64,000 nucleotides of DNA from Knoellia flava TL1 (GTDB lineage Bacteria; Actinomycetota; Actinomycetes; Actinomycetales; Dermatophilaceae): positions 309,449 to 373,448 of the forward strand of contig NZ_AVPI01000001.1 in NCBI RefSeq assembly GCF_000768675.1, given 5' to 3'. The translations under genes and the position numbers were made by a program. Positions 50,798-60,934 of this stretch are shown here, one piece after another (the first letter of the stretch is position 1; every line of letters starts with the position of its first letter). The notes beneath the pieces are model-generated. The model ran no database searches. It was given only the letters and a program-made list of their open reading frames with translations, and was not told where the DNA came from.

Positions 50798-51553
50798 TCA
50801 GGTGAGCTTGCGGACGACCCCGAGTGGCAGGTGGCGCATCGCGGTGCCGAGCGGCTTCCACGGCCACGCCGGGACGCGGGCGGTCTCGACGCCCTTCTCG
50901 ATCGCCTCGACGATGCCGCGGACCCCGGTCTCGGTGTCGACCATGAACTTCGTCCGCTGCTCGACCTTCTCGTTCATCTCCGAGCGGATGTAGCCCGGGA
51001 AGATCGTCGACACGGTGATGTCGAGGTCGGGCTTGCCGCGCATCTCGACGCGGATGCCCTCGGCGAGGTGGGCGATGCCGGCCTTGGTCGCGGCATAGGT
51101 CGTCACGGTCTTGGGCATGCCCCGCATGGCCGACATCGAGGAGATGACGACGAGGTGGCCGCGCTTGCGCGCACGGAAGATCTCCATCGCCGCCTCGCAC
51201 TGCGCGAGCGCGCCGATGAAGTTCGTCATCGCCGTCGCACGGTTGGCGGCATATCCACCCACACCGATCGGAGCACCCTTGCCCAGCCCGGCGTTGACGA
51301 CGACTCGGTCGACGCCGCCGAGCTCGGCGTCGAACTCGTGGAAGACACGGAAGACGGCGTCGTCGTCGGTGACGTCGAGCGCCTTGAGCGAGACGATTCG
51401 GTCGGGGTGGGCCGCGACGATCTCGTCGCGCAGCTCCTCGAGCCGATCGACCCGGCGAGCGCAGAGCGCAAGGTCGTGACCTTGGGCGGCGAGCTGGCGC
51501 GCGAGCTCCGCGCCGATGCCCGAGCTGGCTCCGGTGATGAGCGTGGTCGTCAT
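50798..51553 (-). CDS. short-chain dehydrogenase/reductase
   Basis: A 251-residue SDR oxidoreductase. The cofactor loop TGASSGIGAELARQLA is at 7-22, NAGLGKG near 85 matches NNAG, and the active site is Ser in ISSMSA with Y-x3-K in YAATKAG near 150. It is the last gene of a five-gene minus-strand unit with an acyl-CoA dehydrogenase, another SDR, a phosphotransferase-like protein and a phosphatase-like protein, 14 bases after the one before it. AGGAGA precedes the ATG. It probably acts on a hydroxy- or keto-acyl intermediate. Confidence 0.85.
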   Translation of the reverse strand: MTTTLITGASSGIGAELARQLAAQGHDLALCARRVDRLEELRDEIVAAHPDRIVSLKALDVTDDDAVFRVFHEFDAELGGVDRVVVNAGLGKGAPIGVGGYAANRATAMTNFIGALAQCEAAMEIFRARKRGHLVVISSMSAMRGMPKTVTTYAATKAGIAHLAEGIRVEMRGKPDLDITVSTIFPGYIRSEMNEKVEQRTKFMVDTETGVRGIVEAIEKGVETARVPAWPWKPLGTAMRHLPLGVVRKLT

Positions 51554-51567
51554 GAAAGGCGTTCTCC

Positions 51568-52253
51568 TCAGCGGGTGGTGAGCAGGTCGGGGACGCGCTC
51601 GAGGTGGGAGGTGTCGTTGAAGGTGCGTAGCACCGGTCCCGTTGCACCGATCGACAGGGTCGTGAGCGAGGCGTTTGCGATGACGCGCTGCAGCGACGTC
51701 CAGACCGTGGCACCGCCGCCGAGCAGCGCCGCGGCGACCCACGAGATGGCGCCGGCGGAGCTGACGACGACGGCCGTCTCGCCGCGGCCGACGTTGTCCG
51801 ACAGCGACGTCAGTCCGGCGAGGACCCGCTCACCGAACACCGAGAACGGCTCCTCGTAGTCACCCTCGTGGGCGCCCGCCACCCACCGTTCGGTCGCCAC
51901 GGCATACATCTCGTCGAAGGCGCGGTGCGGTCGCAGGGTGCGGGCGAGGTCGGCCTTCATGAGCGCCATCGAGCGGTAGGCCGGCTTGTATGCCGTGAGG
52001 ATCGCGGTGTGTGCGTACTCGTCCCACGCCGGGTCGGTCTCGACCTCGCAAGTCCAGCCCGCCTCGGCGACGAGCTCGGCGGCGGTGTCGCGCTGGCGGC
52101 GCATCGACCCCGAGACGACCCGTGAGGCCTCGATGTCGCGCAGGACGAGCTCGCGGCCGACGGTCCGCGCCTGCTCGTGACCGAGGTCGGAGAGCTTGTC
52201 GTAGTCCTTCTTGCCCCACGACGCCTGGCCGTGGCGGACGAGGAGGATGCGGC

Positions 52254-52257
<4 letters not shown>
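51568..52257 (-). CDS. histidine phosphatase superfamily protein lacking the second catalytic His
   Basis: A 229-residue phosphoglycerate-mutase-like protein. The first catalytic box LLVRHGQASWG (His9) is intact and SGSMRRQRDTA follows, holding the second Arg. The late box that normally reads SHG or THGG is VVSSAGAIS here (about 162-170), so the second histidine of the catalytic pair is missing. It may have weak or altered activity. The ATG at 52257 overlaps the stop of the phosphotransferase gene (ATGA). It belongs to the acyl-CoA dehydrogenase operon. Confidence 0.8.
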
Positions 52258-53343
<1,086 letters not shown>

Positions 53344-53351
<8 letters not shown>

Positions 53352-54186
53352 CCCGGGACTTCCGCGCGAGCTTCTGCCCCGCCTTGGTCGCGACCCGGTC
53401 GTATGCCGGCCGCACCAGCCGCTTGGTCCAGTAGGCCTGGTGGCCCAGCCGGTCGGTGAGGATGATCCGCTTGCGCCTGTCGATCCCCTTGAGCACGACA
53501 GCGGCCACCTCGTCGGCCGTCATCGACGCCCTGGTGATGAGCTTGAGCGCGGTCTCCTCCATGGCGGTGTCCTTGCCCTGGAGCGACTCGTGCAGGTTGG
53601 TGCGGAAGAAGGCCGGGCACACCGCCGACACCGCGATGTCCCACGGCGCGAGCTCGAACCCGAGCGTCTCCGAGAGCGCGACGACACCGGCCTTCGCGGC
53701 GTTGTAGGACGACATGCCGGGTCCGTGCACGAGGCCGGCGAGCGAGGCGGTGTTGACGATGTGGCCGGAGCGCTGCTCCTTGAACATCGGCGTGAACGTC
53801 TGGCAGCCGCGCACGACCCCGAGCAGGTTGATGTCGATGACCCGCTCCCAGTCGGCGATCGACTCGACGTCGATGCGCCCACCGGTGGCGACGCCGGCGT
53901 TGTTGACGAGGACGTCGAGCCCGCCCCACGTCTCGCGCACGTGCGCGAGGGCCGCGTCCCAGTCCTGCTGGCTCCGGACGTCGAGACGCAGGTATGCCGT
54001 GTCGCCCGGCACGCTGTCAGGCCGGCTCTCGGCGAGGTCGCCGACGAGGACCCGGTCGCCGCGCTCGGCGAAGGCGCGCGCGAGCGCGAGGCCGAGCCCG
54101 GACGCGCCACCGGTGATGAGCACTCGGCGACCGGTTCCGGGGTGTGCGGAACGGGAGGAATTGGCGAGTTGTGCACGGGGGGTCAT
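53344..54186 (-). CDS. short-chain dehydrogenase/reductase
   Basis: A 280-residue SDR. The cofactor loop TGGASGLGLALARAFAE is near 23-39 after a flexible start, with NNAGVATGG, a Ser in NTASLAGLV, and the active Y-x3-K in YNAAKAG near 170. A longer C-terminus than usual (about 40 extra residues, basic) may bind a partner or the membrane. The start overlaps the acyl-CoA dehydrogenase stop (ATGA) and the end overlaps the phosphotransferase gene. It is the second gene of the operon and probably oxidises a hydroxyl on the acyl chain. Confidence 0.83.
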
Positions 54187-55472
54187 GAGCGGGTCGCCTG
54201 CCCGTCGGCATGCGAGGCCCTCTCGGCGTAGGGAGCGAGGAGGATCTTGGCGACGACACCGAGATGGACCTCGTCGGGCCCGTCGGCGAGGCGCAGCGAG
54301 CGAGCGTTGGCGTAGGCCGCCGACAGCGGGAAGTCCTCGGACATCCCGGCGCCACCGTGGAGCTGGATCGCCATGTCGATGACGTCGCACGCCATCCGCG
54401 GCACGGCCACCTTGATCTCGCTCACCTCGCTCATCGCGCCGAAGGCGCCGACGGTGTCGAGCTTCCACGCGGCGTGGAGGACGAGCAGGCGGGCCTGGTT
54501 GATGGCGATGCGCGCCTGGGCGAGCCGTTCGCGGTTGCCGCCGAGGTTGGCGAGCGGCTTGCCGAAGGCGGTGCGGGTCGTCGCCCGCTCGCAGGCCAGC
54601 TCGAGCGCCTTCTCGGCGAGGCCGATGAGCCGCATGCAGTGGTGGACACGGCCGGGCCCGAGACGGCCCTGGGCGATCTCGAACGCACGACCCGGTCCGG
54701 CGATGACGTTCGTGACGGGGAGCCGGACGTCGGTGAGCGACACCTCACCGTGCCCGATGGGCTCGTCGTGCTGCCCGAACGCCGACAGCATCCGCTCGAC
54801 CCTGACGCCGGGGTGGTCGAACGGCACGAGCACCATCGAGTGGCGCGAGTGGCGTGACGCTTCGGGGTCCGTGACGCCCATGAAGATCGCGACCTTGCAG
54901 TCCGGGTTGCCGACGCCGGTCGACCACCACTTGCGACCATTGAGCACGACCTCGTCACCGTCGATGACGGCGGTGGCCTCCATGTTCGTCGCGTCGGAGG
55001 ACGCCACGCCGGGCTCGGTCATGAGGAAGGCGCTGCGGATGCGGCCGTCGAGCAGCGGCTCGAGCCACTCGGACTTCTGCTCGTCGGTGCCGTACTTGAG
55101 CAGCACCTCCATGTTGCCGGTGTCGGGGGCGTTGCAGTTGAAGACGAGCGGCGCCGAGAAGCTGCGCCCCATCGCCTCGGCGATCGGGGCGTAGTCGACG
55201 TTCGACAGACCGGCGCCGCCATCGGTGCCGAACTGCACGGCATACGGGCCCTCGTGACCGGTGGGGAGGAAGAGGTTCCACAGCCCCCGGTCGCGCGCCT
55301 TCGCCTGCAGCTCGGCGAGGAGCGGGTGCGCGGGCCACGGGTCCTCGCCGGCCGCGCGACGCCGCGCGATGTCCTGGGCAAGGACCCGCTCCGCCGGCTC
55401 GACCTCGGTGTCGACGAAGTCGCGGACACGCTGCGCGAGGTCGAGCGAACGCTCCGACGATGAGAAGTCCAT
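54183..55472 (-). CDS. acyl-CoA dehydrogenase (ACAD10/11 / FadE36-associated type)
   Basis: A 429-residue FAD enzyme that introduces a double bond into an acyl-CoA. The N-terminal helices are followed by FLMTEPGVASSDATN (flavin and substrate contact) near 150, the beta domain, and the C-terminal helical bundle ending in LHGGAGMSEDFPL and RLADGPDEVH, the usual quinone-like C-terminal stretch of this subgroup. It is the first gene of the five-gene operon. The ATG is leaderless: TAGGGT at 55485-55480, seven bases before it. The organisation suggests breakdown of hydroxylated or branched acyl-CoAs. Confidence 0.87.
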   Translation of the reverse strand: MDFSSSERSLDLAQRVRDFVDTEVEPAERVLAQDIARRRAAGEDPWPAHPLLAELQAKARDRGLWNLFLPTGHEGPYAVQFGTDGGAGLSNVDYAPIAEAMGRSFSAPLVFNCNAPDTGNMEVLLKYGTDEQKSEWLEPLLDGRIRSAFLMTEPGVASSDATNMEATAVIDGDEVVLNGRKWWSTGVGNPDCKVAIFMGVTDPEASRHSRHSMVLVPFDHPGVRVERMLSAFGQHDEPIGHGEVSLTDVRLPVTNVIAGPGRAFEIAQGRLGPGRVHHCMRLIGLAEKALELACERATTRTAFGKPLANLGGNRERLAQARIAINQARLLVLHAAWKLDTVGAFGAMSEVSEIKVAVPRMACDVIDMAIQLHGGAGMSEDFPLSAAYANARSLRLADGPDEVHLGVVAKILLAPYAERASHADGQATRS

Positions 55473-55479
55473 GCACCAG

Positions 55480-55485
55480 ACCCTA
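55480..55485 (-). promoter_or_regulatory. -10 box of a leaderless promoter (acyl-CoA dehydrogenase operon)
   Basis: TAGGGT on the minus strand, seven bases before the ATG at 55472. It drives the whole five-gene unit. Confidence 0.55.
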
Positions 55486-55498
55486 GGTGAGCGGTCGC

Positions 55499-57676
55499 TT
55501 AGCCGGTAGTCGGTGTCGCCTTCGCCACGGAGTCCGGCTCACCGATCGCGACCGCCGGGGCCACAACGACGGGTATGCCGTTGAGCACGGCGTTGCCCGA
55601 GACGCCCTCGACGCGGGAGGGGTCGGTGAGGTCGTTCATCGACACTCCGGGCACCTCGACCGCGCGGGAGAGGCGGACGCCGGGGCGCCGGTGGCCGTAG
55701 CCGTGGGGGAGCGAGACGACCCCGCGCATGACGTCGTCGGTGGCCCGGACCTCGACCTGGACTGACGAGACGTCGGAGGTCACGGTGACGAGGGAGCCGT
55801 CGGTGATGCCGCGAACGGCGAGGTCGTCGGGATGCATGAGCAGCTGGTGGCGCGGGCGCCCGCGGGTGAGCCGGTCGGTGTTGTGCATCCAGGAGTTGTT
55901 GTCGCGCTGATGTCGCCGCCCGATGAGGAGGAGGTCGTCGCTGCCGGCGGCGTCTCGCAGCTCGGGCAGCCGGGCCCGCAGGGCCGCCAACCCGTCGGTG
56001 ACCACGGCCGGGGTGAGGACGACGACCTTGTCGCGGGTGGGGAGGCGGTCGGGCAGGCGCGGCTCGAGGGGGCCGAGGTCGACACCGCCGGGGGTGCGGG
56101 CCAGGCGCCGGACCGACAGCCCTCGACGCCCGGACCGCAGGAGGACGTCGACGGTGAGGCGCGGCGACGCCCGCAGCCGCACCGCCCGTCGCCACCCGAG
56201 CCGCCGTCCGCTGCGCCGGCTCAGCGCGAGGACGAGGTCGCGGGCGATCTCCCACTCGTGCCGCTGGTCCTTGCCGCGGGGGAAGAGCGCCGGCGACCAT
56301 CGAGCAGTGTTGCGGACCGCGAGCGTGTGGAAGATGAGGTCGTAGTGGTCGCGCTCGAGCGGGCCCGTGGGCGGCAGGATGACGTGGGCGTGCCGCGTCG
56401 TCTCGTTGACGTAGGGGTCGATGGCGACCACGGCCTCCAACGCCGCGATCCGCTCGTCGAGGCGGCCCCCCGCCGGAGTCGACGACACCGGGTTGCCCCC
56501 GACGGTGAGCAGCGCGCGGATCGCAGGCAGGGGCGGTTCCATCTCCTCGGCCATGACCGAGACGGGCAGCTCGCCCCCGAACTCCGGCAGCCCGCGCACC
56601 GCCGAGTGGGTCCGGCCGCGGTGGCCACGCCCGACGAGCCCGCGGCCCACGATGTCGATCGCCGGCGTCGTGAACATCGTCCCGCCGGGACGGTCGAGGT
56701 TGCCCGTGATGGCCATGAGGCACTGGATCGCCCACTGACAGAGGACACCGAACTCCTGCGTCGACACCCCCATGCGCCCGTGGACCGCGGCGGAGCCCGC
56801 GGCCACGTCACGGGCGAGGCCACGGATCGTGTCGGCCGGGACGTCACTCACCTCCTCCGCGACCTCGGGGGTGAAGTCGGCGACGGCGAGGCGCAGGTCG
56901 TCGATCCCACTCACCCATGGTGCCGGGCGCGCGAGACCCTCGGCGAGGACGACGTGGACGAGCGCGAGGAGCACGGCGGCGTCGGTGCCGGGACGGACGA
57001 AGTGGTGCTCGTCGGCGACGGCCGCCGTCTCGGTGCGCCGCGGGTCGATGACGACGAGCCGCCCTCCGCGAGAACGCAGCTCGCGCAGCCGCCCCGGGAA
57101 GTCGGGGACCGTCCACAACGACCCGTTCGAGGCCATCGGGTTCGTGCCGACGAGGACGAGCAGCCGGGTGCGGTCGATGTCGGGGACGGGCAGGAGGAAC
57201 TGGTGGCCGAACATCGCCCATGCGACGACGTGGTGCGGCAGCTGGTCGACGCTCGTCGCGCTGAAGACGTACCGGCTGCGCAGCGTGCGCGGGATCATCG
57301 TCACGTGGGTGAGCGCCCCGGTGCTGTGGACGTTGGGGTTGCCGAGGTAGGTCGCGACGGCGTCGCGCCCGTGCCGGGCCTGCACCCCGTGCAGCAGGTC
57401 GGCGGCGAGCTCGATCGCCTCGTCCCAGCCGATCTCGACGAACTCGCCACCCACCCGCTTGACCGGTCGCCGCAGGCGGTCGGGGTCGGTGTGCAGGTCC
57501 TGGAGCGCGACCCCCTTGGGGCAGATGTGGCCGCGCGAGAGCGGGTCGGCGGCGTGCCCCTTGATGCCGACGATCTCCTGACCACGCAGCGAGACCTCGA
57601 GGCCGCACATCGCCTCGCACAGCACGCAGGTGATGTGACGGGTCGTCGTGGCGTCGTCGCCCTCGCGCGGTGCCAC
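55499..57676 (-). CDS. molybdopterin-dependent oxidoreductase (formate dehydrogenase/BisC-like)
   Basis: A 725-residue enzyme with an N-terminal [4Fe-4S] site (Cys17, Cys20, Cys24 in CVLCEAMC and Cys52 in HICPKG) and a bis-MGD molybdenum domain. LVLVGTNPMASNG, VVIDPRRTETA and a late LLMHPDDLAVRGI cap domain are typical. It is a lone catalytic subunit; no electron-transfer partner gene lies near. The GTG at 57676 begins one base after the enoyl-CoA hydratase stop, with GAGG about seven bases before it, so the two are coupled. Its substrate is unknown; resemblance to mycobacterial Rv0197-type proteins is from memory. Confidence 0.8.
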   Translation of the reverse strand: MAPREGDDATTTRHITCVLCEAMCGLEVSLRGQEIVGIKGHAADPLSRGHICPKGVALQDLHTDPDRLRRPVKRVGGEFVEIGWDEAIELAADLLHGVQARHGRDAVATYLGNPNVHSTGALTHVTMIPRTLRSRYVFSATSVDQLPHHVVAWAMFGHQFLLPVPDIDRTRLLVLVGTNPMASNGSLWTVPDFPGRLRELRSRGGRLVVIDPRRTETAAVADEHHFVRPGTDAAVLLALVHVVLAEGLARPAPWVSGIDDLRLAVADFTPEVAEEVSDVPADTIRGLARDVAAGSAAVHGRMGVSTQEFGVLCQWAIQCLMAITGNLDRPGGTMFTTPAIDIVGRGLVGRGHRGRTHSAVRGLPEFGGELPVSVMAEEMEPPLPAIRALLTVGGNPVSSTPAGGRLDERIAALEAVVAIDPYVNETTRHAHVILPPTGPLERDHYDLIFHTLAVRNTARWSPALFPRGKDQRHEWEIARDLVLALSRRSGRRLGWRRAVRLRASPRLTVDVLLRSGRRGLSVRRLARTPGGVDLGPLEPRLPDRLPTRDKVVVLTPAVVTDGLAALRARLPELRDAAGSDDLLLIGRRHQRDNNSWMHNTDRLTRGRPRHQLLMHPDDLAVRGITDGSLVTVTSDVSSVQVEVRATDDVMRGVVSLPHGYGHRRPGVRLSRAVEVPGVSMNDLTDPSRVEGVSGNAVLNGIPVVVAPAVAIGEPDSVAKATPTTG

Positions 57677-57677
57677 C

Positions 57678-58490
57678 TCAGCCTCGGGGGTCGAACCCGG
57701 CGCGCGGCCTGTATGCCGGCCGCTCACGTCGCGTGGCCGCTCTGCGGGCCTCGGCCGCGTTGGCTCCCATGAGGAGCCGGGCCTGCTCGAGCCGCTCCCA
57801 GCGGAAGGTCCGGCGGTCGCCCGCCGACCACGTCCGGTTGAAGAGCCGCTTGGCAGCGGCGACGGAGTCCGGCGAGCGCTCGGCGATGGTGCCCGCGAGC
57901 GCCAGCGCACCGGCATACGGGTCGAGGTTCTCCTCCGTGGCGAGGCCGAGCCGGACCGCCTCGGTGCCCGAGACGGTCTCGCCGGTCATCGTGAGGCGCT
58001 TCGCGACGTCCATGCCGACCTGCTGCGAGAGGGCCTGGATGCCGGACATGTCGGGGATGATCCCCCACTTGGCCTCGAGGACGGACCACTTCGCGTCGGG
58101 GGTGGTGATGCGGAAGTCGGCCGAGAGCGCGATCTGGAGGCCGCCGCCGAGGCAGTGGCCGTGGACCGCGGCGATGACGGGCACGGGGAGCCGGCGCCAC
58201 GCCCAGCACGCCTCCTGGAAGGTGTTGGTCCCGCGCCACGGGCGGGGCGCGAAGGCGGCGGCCACCCGCCGCGGCTCGCGCAGCACCGTCGCGAAGTCGA
58301 GCCCGGCGCAGAAGGCGTCGCCCGCGCCGGAGAGCACGACCGCCCGCAGGGTCCGGTCGGCGTGGAGGCGCCGGGCGGTCGCGACGAGCTGCTCGAGGGT
58401 GTCGAGCGTGAGGGCGTTGAGCTTGTCGGGGCGGTCGAGCGTGACGTGGGCGATGCCGTCCTCGGTGCGGCTGCGGACGAGTTCGGTCAT
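57678..58490 (-). CDS. enoyl-CoA hydratase/isomerase family (crotonase)
   Basis: A 270-residue crotonase-fold enzyme acting on acyl-CoA. The oxyanion hole loop is GAGDAFCAGLDF near 57-68, HGHCLGGGLQIALSADFRI follows near 118, and EAKWGIIPDMSG near 150 holds the catalytic or stabilising acidic region. Basic C-terminal tail. The ATG at 58490 has TAGTCT six bases upstream (leaderless). The next gene is a molybdopterin enzyme starting one base after its stop, so a joint task on an acyl-CoA-related substrate is possible. Confidence 0.87.
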   Translation of the reverse strand: MTELVRSRTEDGIAHVTLDRPDKLNALTLDTLEQLVATARRLHADRTLRAVVLSGAGDAFCAGLDFATVLREPRRVAAAFAPRPWRGTNTFQEACWAWRRLPVPVIAAVHGHCLGGGLQIALSADFRITTPDAKWSVLEAKWGIIPDMSGIQALSQQVGMDVAKRLTMTGETVSGTEAVRLGLATEENLDPYAGALALAGTIAERSPDSVAAAKRLFNRTWSAGDRRTFRWERLEQARLLMGANAAEARRAATRRERPAYRPRAGFDPRG

Positions 58491-58496
58491 GCCCGA

Positions 58497-58502
58497 AGAC
58501 TA
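58497..58502 (-). promoter_or_regulatory. -10 box of a leaderless promoter (crotonase gene)
   Basis: TAGTCT on the minus strand, six bases before the ATG at 58490. Confidence 0.5.
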
Positions 58503-58510
58503 GGCCCGGG

Positions 58511-59701
58511 TCAGGCGGTGCGCGCCGGTGCCGGTCGGGTGTCCGCCCTGTGCTTTCTCAGGCTGAGGCCGAGGACGCCCGCGCCGAGCACGGAGAGGCC
58601 GGCGCCGACCCAGCTCGGGGCGGTGTAGCCGTAGCCCGCAGCGATGACGACGCCACCGAGCCAGGCGCCGAGCGCGTTGGCGGTGTTGAGCGCGGCGTGG
58701 TTGCTCGCGGCGGCGAGGGTCTGGGCATCCCCGGCGACCTGCATGAGCCGCAGCTGGAGGTTGACGACGAGGATGCCGGCGAGCACCGAGGAGAGGAAGT
58801 AGAAGAAGATCGCGGGCAGCCACCACTGGGCGGTGAGCGCGAAGGCGACGAGGTTGGCGCCCATGCCGACACAGCCGATGGTGATCGAGCGCAGGACGGA
58901 CCAGTCCGCCAGCCGGCCCGCGATGGGCGTCCCGACGAGCCCGCCGATGCCGGAGGCGAGCAGGAAGATCGGCACTGCGCTCGCGTCGAGCCCGGTGACG
59001 TCGGTGACCGTAGGCGCGATGTAGCTCGCCATCGCGAACATGCCACCGAACCCGATGGCGCCGATAGCGAGGGTGAGCCCGACCTGGGTCGTCGCGAAGC
59101 CCTTGAGCTCGCGCTTGATCGTGCTCTCGAGGTTGCGCTCGATGTGCGGGACGTAGGCGACGAGCAGCCCGATCGTGAGGACGCCGAGGACGGCGACGAG
59201 CCAGTAGGCGGCTCTCCAGCCGTACTGCTGGCCGAGCCAGGTCGCCCCCGGGACGCCGGCGACGTTGGCGAAGGGGATGCCGAGCATGACCCGGCTCACC
59301 GCACGGCCGGCCTGACCGCGCGCCGCCATGTCGACGGCGACGAGCGCGGCGACGCCGAAGAAGGCCCCGTGCGGCATCCCGGAGACGAAGCGGGCGAGCA
59401 TGAGCCAGGCGTAGTCGGGGGCGAGCGCGGTGCCGATGTTGCCGACGACGAACGCCACGGTGAGGCCGACGAGGAGCGCCTTGCGGGGCCACGTCGCGCC
59501 GAGGACCGCGAGGAGCGGGGCACCCACGACGACGCCCGCGGCATACGCCGAGATCGTGTGTCCCGCCGTCGGGATCGAGACCGACACGCCCCGGGCGATC
59601 TCGGGCAGCAGCCCCATGGTCACGAACTCGGTCGTGCCGATGGCGAAGCCGCCGACGACGAGGGCGATGGTGGCGAGGAGGGTATGGCGGGGCGCGGGCA
59701 C
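58511..59701 (-). CDS. MFS transporter, DHA1 family (AraJ/YdhP-like efflux)
   Basis: A 396-residue twelve-helix exporter. It opens with GGFAIGTTEFVTMGLLPEIA, the mark of the AraJ/YdhP group of drug or sugar efflux pumps, and has TWPRKALLVG in the first loop and ARFVSGMPHGAFFGVAAL near TM4. It starts at GTG 59701 without a clear Shine-Dalgarno. It follows a LysR gene by 34 bases on the same strand, so it may be co-expressed with that regulator. The substrate is unknown. Confidence 0.83.
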   Translation of the reverse strand: MPAPRHTLLATIALVVGGFAIGTTEFVTMGLLPEIARGVSVSIPTAGHTISAYAAGVVVGAPLLAVLGATWPRKALLVGLTVAFVVGNIGTALAPDYAWLMLARFVSGMPHGAFFGVAALVAVDMAARGQAGRAVSRVMLGIPFANVAGVPGATWLGQQYGWRAAYWLVAVLGVLTIGLLVAYVPHIERNLESTIKRELKGFATTQVGLTLAIGAIGFGGMFAMASYIAPTVTDVTGLDASAVPIFLLASGIGGLVGTPIAGRLADWSVLRSITIGCVGMGANLVAFALTAQWWLPAIFFYFLSSVLAGILVVNLQLRLMQVAGDAQTLAAASNHAALNTANALGAWLGGVVIAAGYGYTAPSWVGAGLSVLGAGVLGLSLRKHRADTRPAPARTA

Positions 59702-59735
59702 ACAAGGACAAGCGTCGGTGAGGCGGTGACATTCC

Positions 59736-60665
59736 CTACGGGGCGACGACGAGCGGTCGCGTCGGCGTCGACGAGGGGCTGGGCGACCCGACGGGGGCGC
59801 GCAGCCCCGCCCGCGCGGCCTCGGCGACGGCGTCGTTGAGGCGGTCCAGGCGGTGGGAGGGGACCTTCCACACGTGCCAGTGCAGCGGGACGTCGACGAC
59901 GTCGTCGGTGAGCGTGACGAGCCGCCCCTCGGCGAGGTCCTCCCCCACCGAGACGTCGGGCACGAAGAGCCAGCCGACGCCGGCCACGAGGGCGGTGCGC
60001 AGCCCGTGCACCGACGGGATCTGCCACGGCGGGGAGGACGGCGTCACGCCCAGCGAGGCGAGGTGGTCCTCCTGGAGGGCGTCGTGGTCGTCGAAGCGGA
60101 GGACCGGCAGGTGCTCCCAGTCGGGGCCGCCGCCCGGGAGGGTGTGACGGGCTGCGAGGGCCGGCGACGCGACGGCGACGTAGCGCATCGTCCCGAGGGG
60201 GAAGGAGCGGCAGCCGGGCACGAGCGTGGGTTCGGTCGCGATCGCCGCACCGACGGCCCCGTCGCGCAGCAGCCCGAGCGAGTGGTCCTCGTCGACGACG
60301 GTGAACCGCAGCCGCGTGTCGTGCCACCCCGACGCCGCCTCGATGAGGTGGACGAGCCAGGTGTCGAGCGAGTCGGCGTTGACCGCGACGCGCAGGACGA
60401 CCGGCGCCTGCCGCGTCACACCGAGGAGGTCCCTCGACTCGTCCTCGAGCAGCTCGACCTGCCGCGCCAGCCGCACCAGCACGGCACCGGCGTCGGTCGG
60501 CGTGCACGGGCTCGCCCGGCGCACGACCACCTGGCCGACGCTCGTCTCGAGGGCGCGCACGCGTTGGCTCACCGCAGACGGCGTGAGGTGGAGCGTTCGC
60601 GCGGCGAGCTCGAAGCTGCCGGTGTCGACGATGGCCGCGAGCGCCCGAACCTGGTCGAGGTTCAT
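59736..60665 (-). CDS. LysR family regulator, ArgP/LysG type
   Basis: A 309-residue regulator. The winged helix covers about 1-60 (LDQVRALAAIVDTGSFELAA, then LTPSAVSQRVRALE) and the effector domain about 85-290. ArgP/LysG relatives usually sense lysine or arginine and activate a divergent LysE exporter gene. Here no LysE gene is present; the neighbour downstream is an MFS exporter, which may be the replaced target. Two inverted repeats lie in the upstream gap. The low-complexity C-terminal tail is Ser/Pro-rich. Confidence 0.83.
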   Translation of the reverse strand: MNLDQVRALAAIVDTGSFELAARTLHLTPSAVSQRVRALETSVGQVVVRRASPCTPTDAGAVLVRLARQVELLEDESRDLLGVTRQAPVVLRVAVNADSLDTWLVHLIEAASGWHDTRLRFTVVDEDHSLGLLRDGAVGAAIATEPTLVPGCRSFPLGTMRYVAVASPALAARHTLPGGGPDWEHLPVLRFDDHDALQEDHLASLGVTPSSPPWQIPSVHGLRTALVAGVGWLFVPDVSVGEDLAEGRLVTLTDDVVDVPLHWHVWKVPSHRLDRLNDAVAEAARAGLRAPVGSPSPSSTPTRPLVVAP

Positions 60666-60709
60666 GAACGAATCTCAACACCCTTCAGCAGGATTCGTTG
60701 GACCGTTGG

Positions 60710-60731
60710 CCAAAGGTGGTCCTACCTTTGG
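60710..60731. promoter_or_regulatory. perfect inverted repeat, candidate LysR or repressor site
   Basis: CCAAAGGT-6-ACCTTTGG lies 45 bases before the LysR start, in the gap towards the quinone reductase gene. Another repeat, CGAATC...GATTCG, lies between it and the LysR start near 60669-60697 and is closer to the LysR box size. Confidence 0.45.
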
Positions 60732-60823
60732 GGGTGGTCCCGGCAACATGGCCGCACGTCCCTGACCCGAAGAGGCCAGCGACGGGTGGTCCAGTCCCAC
60801 GGGGCCTCCGCGAAGGAGTCTGG

Positions 60824-60859
60824 CGAGGACTCACCGCACCGGCTGGCGGTGAGTCCTCG
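60824..60859. terminator. 14-bp perfect hairpin in the LysR-quinone reductase gap
   Basis: CGAGGACTCACCGC (60824-60837) pairs perfectly with 60846-60859 around an 8-base loop. It lies 64 bases before a leaderless promoter and follows no gene stop, so it could be an insulator, attenuator or relic repeat. Confidence 0.45.
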
Positions 60860-60922
60860 TCGCGCGTGCGGCTGGTGTCGGGCCGCGGGGTTCCTGCCCG
60901 GCCGTGAAGACACTCGGGCTCC

Positions 60923-60928
60923 TAGGAT
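60923..60928 (+). promoter_or_regulatory. -10 box of a leaderless promoter (quinone reductase gene)
   Basis: TAGGAT lies six bases before the ATG at 60935. Confidence 0.55.
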
Positions 60929-60934
60929 TCGGGG

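Noticed and set aside
60746..60765. A tiny ATG frame reading MAARP-stop before the quinone reductase gene.
   Set aside because: Too short to call as a gene; kept only as part of a possible attenuator in the findings.
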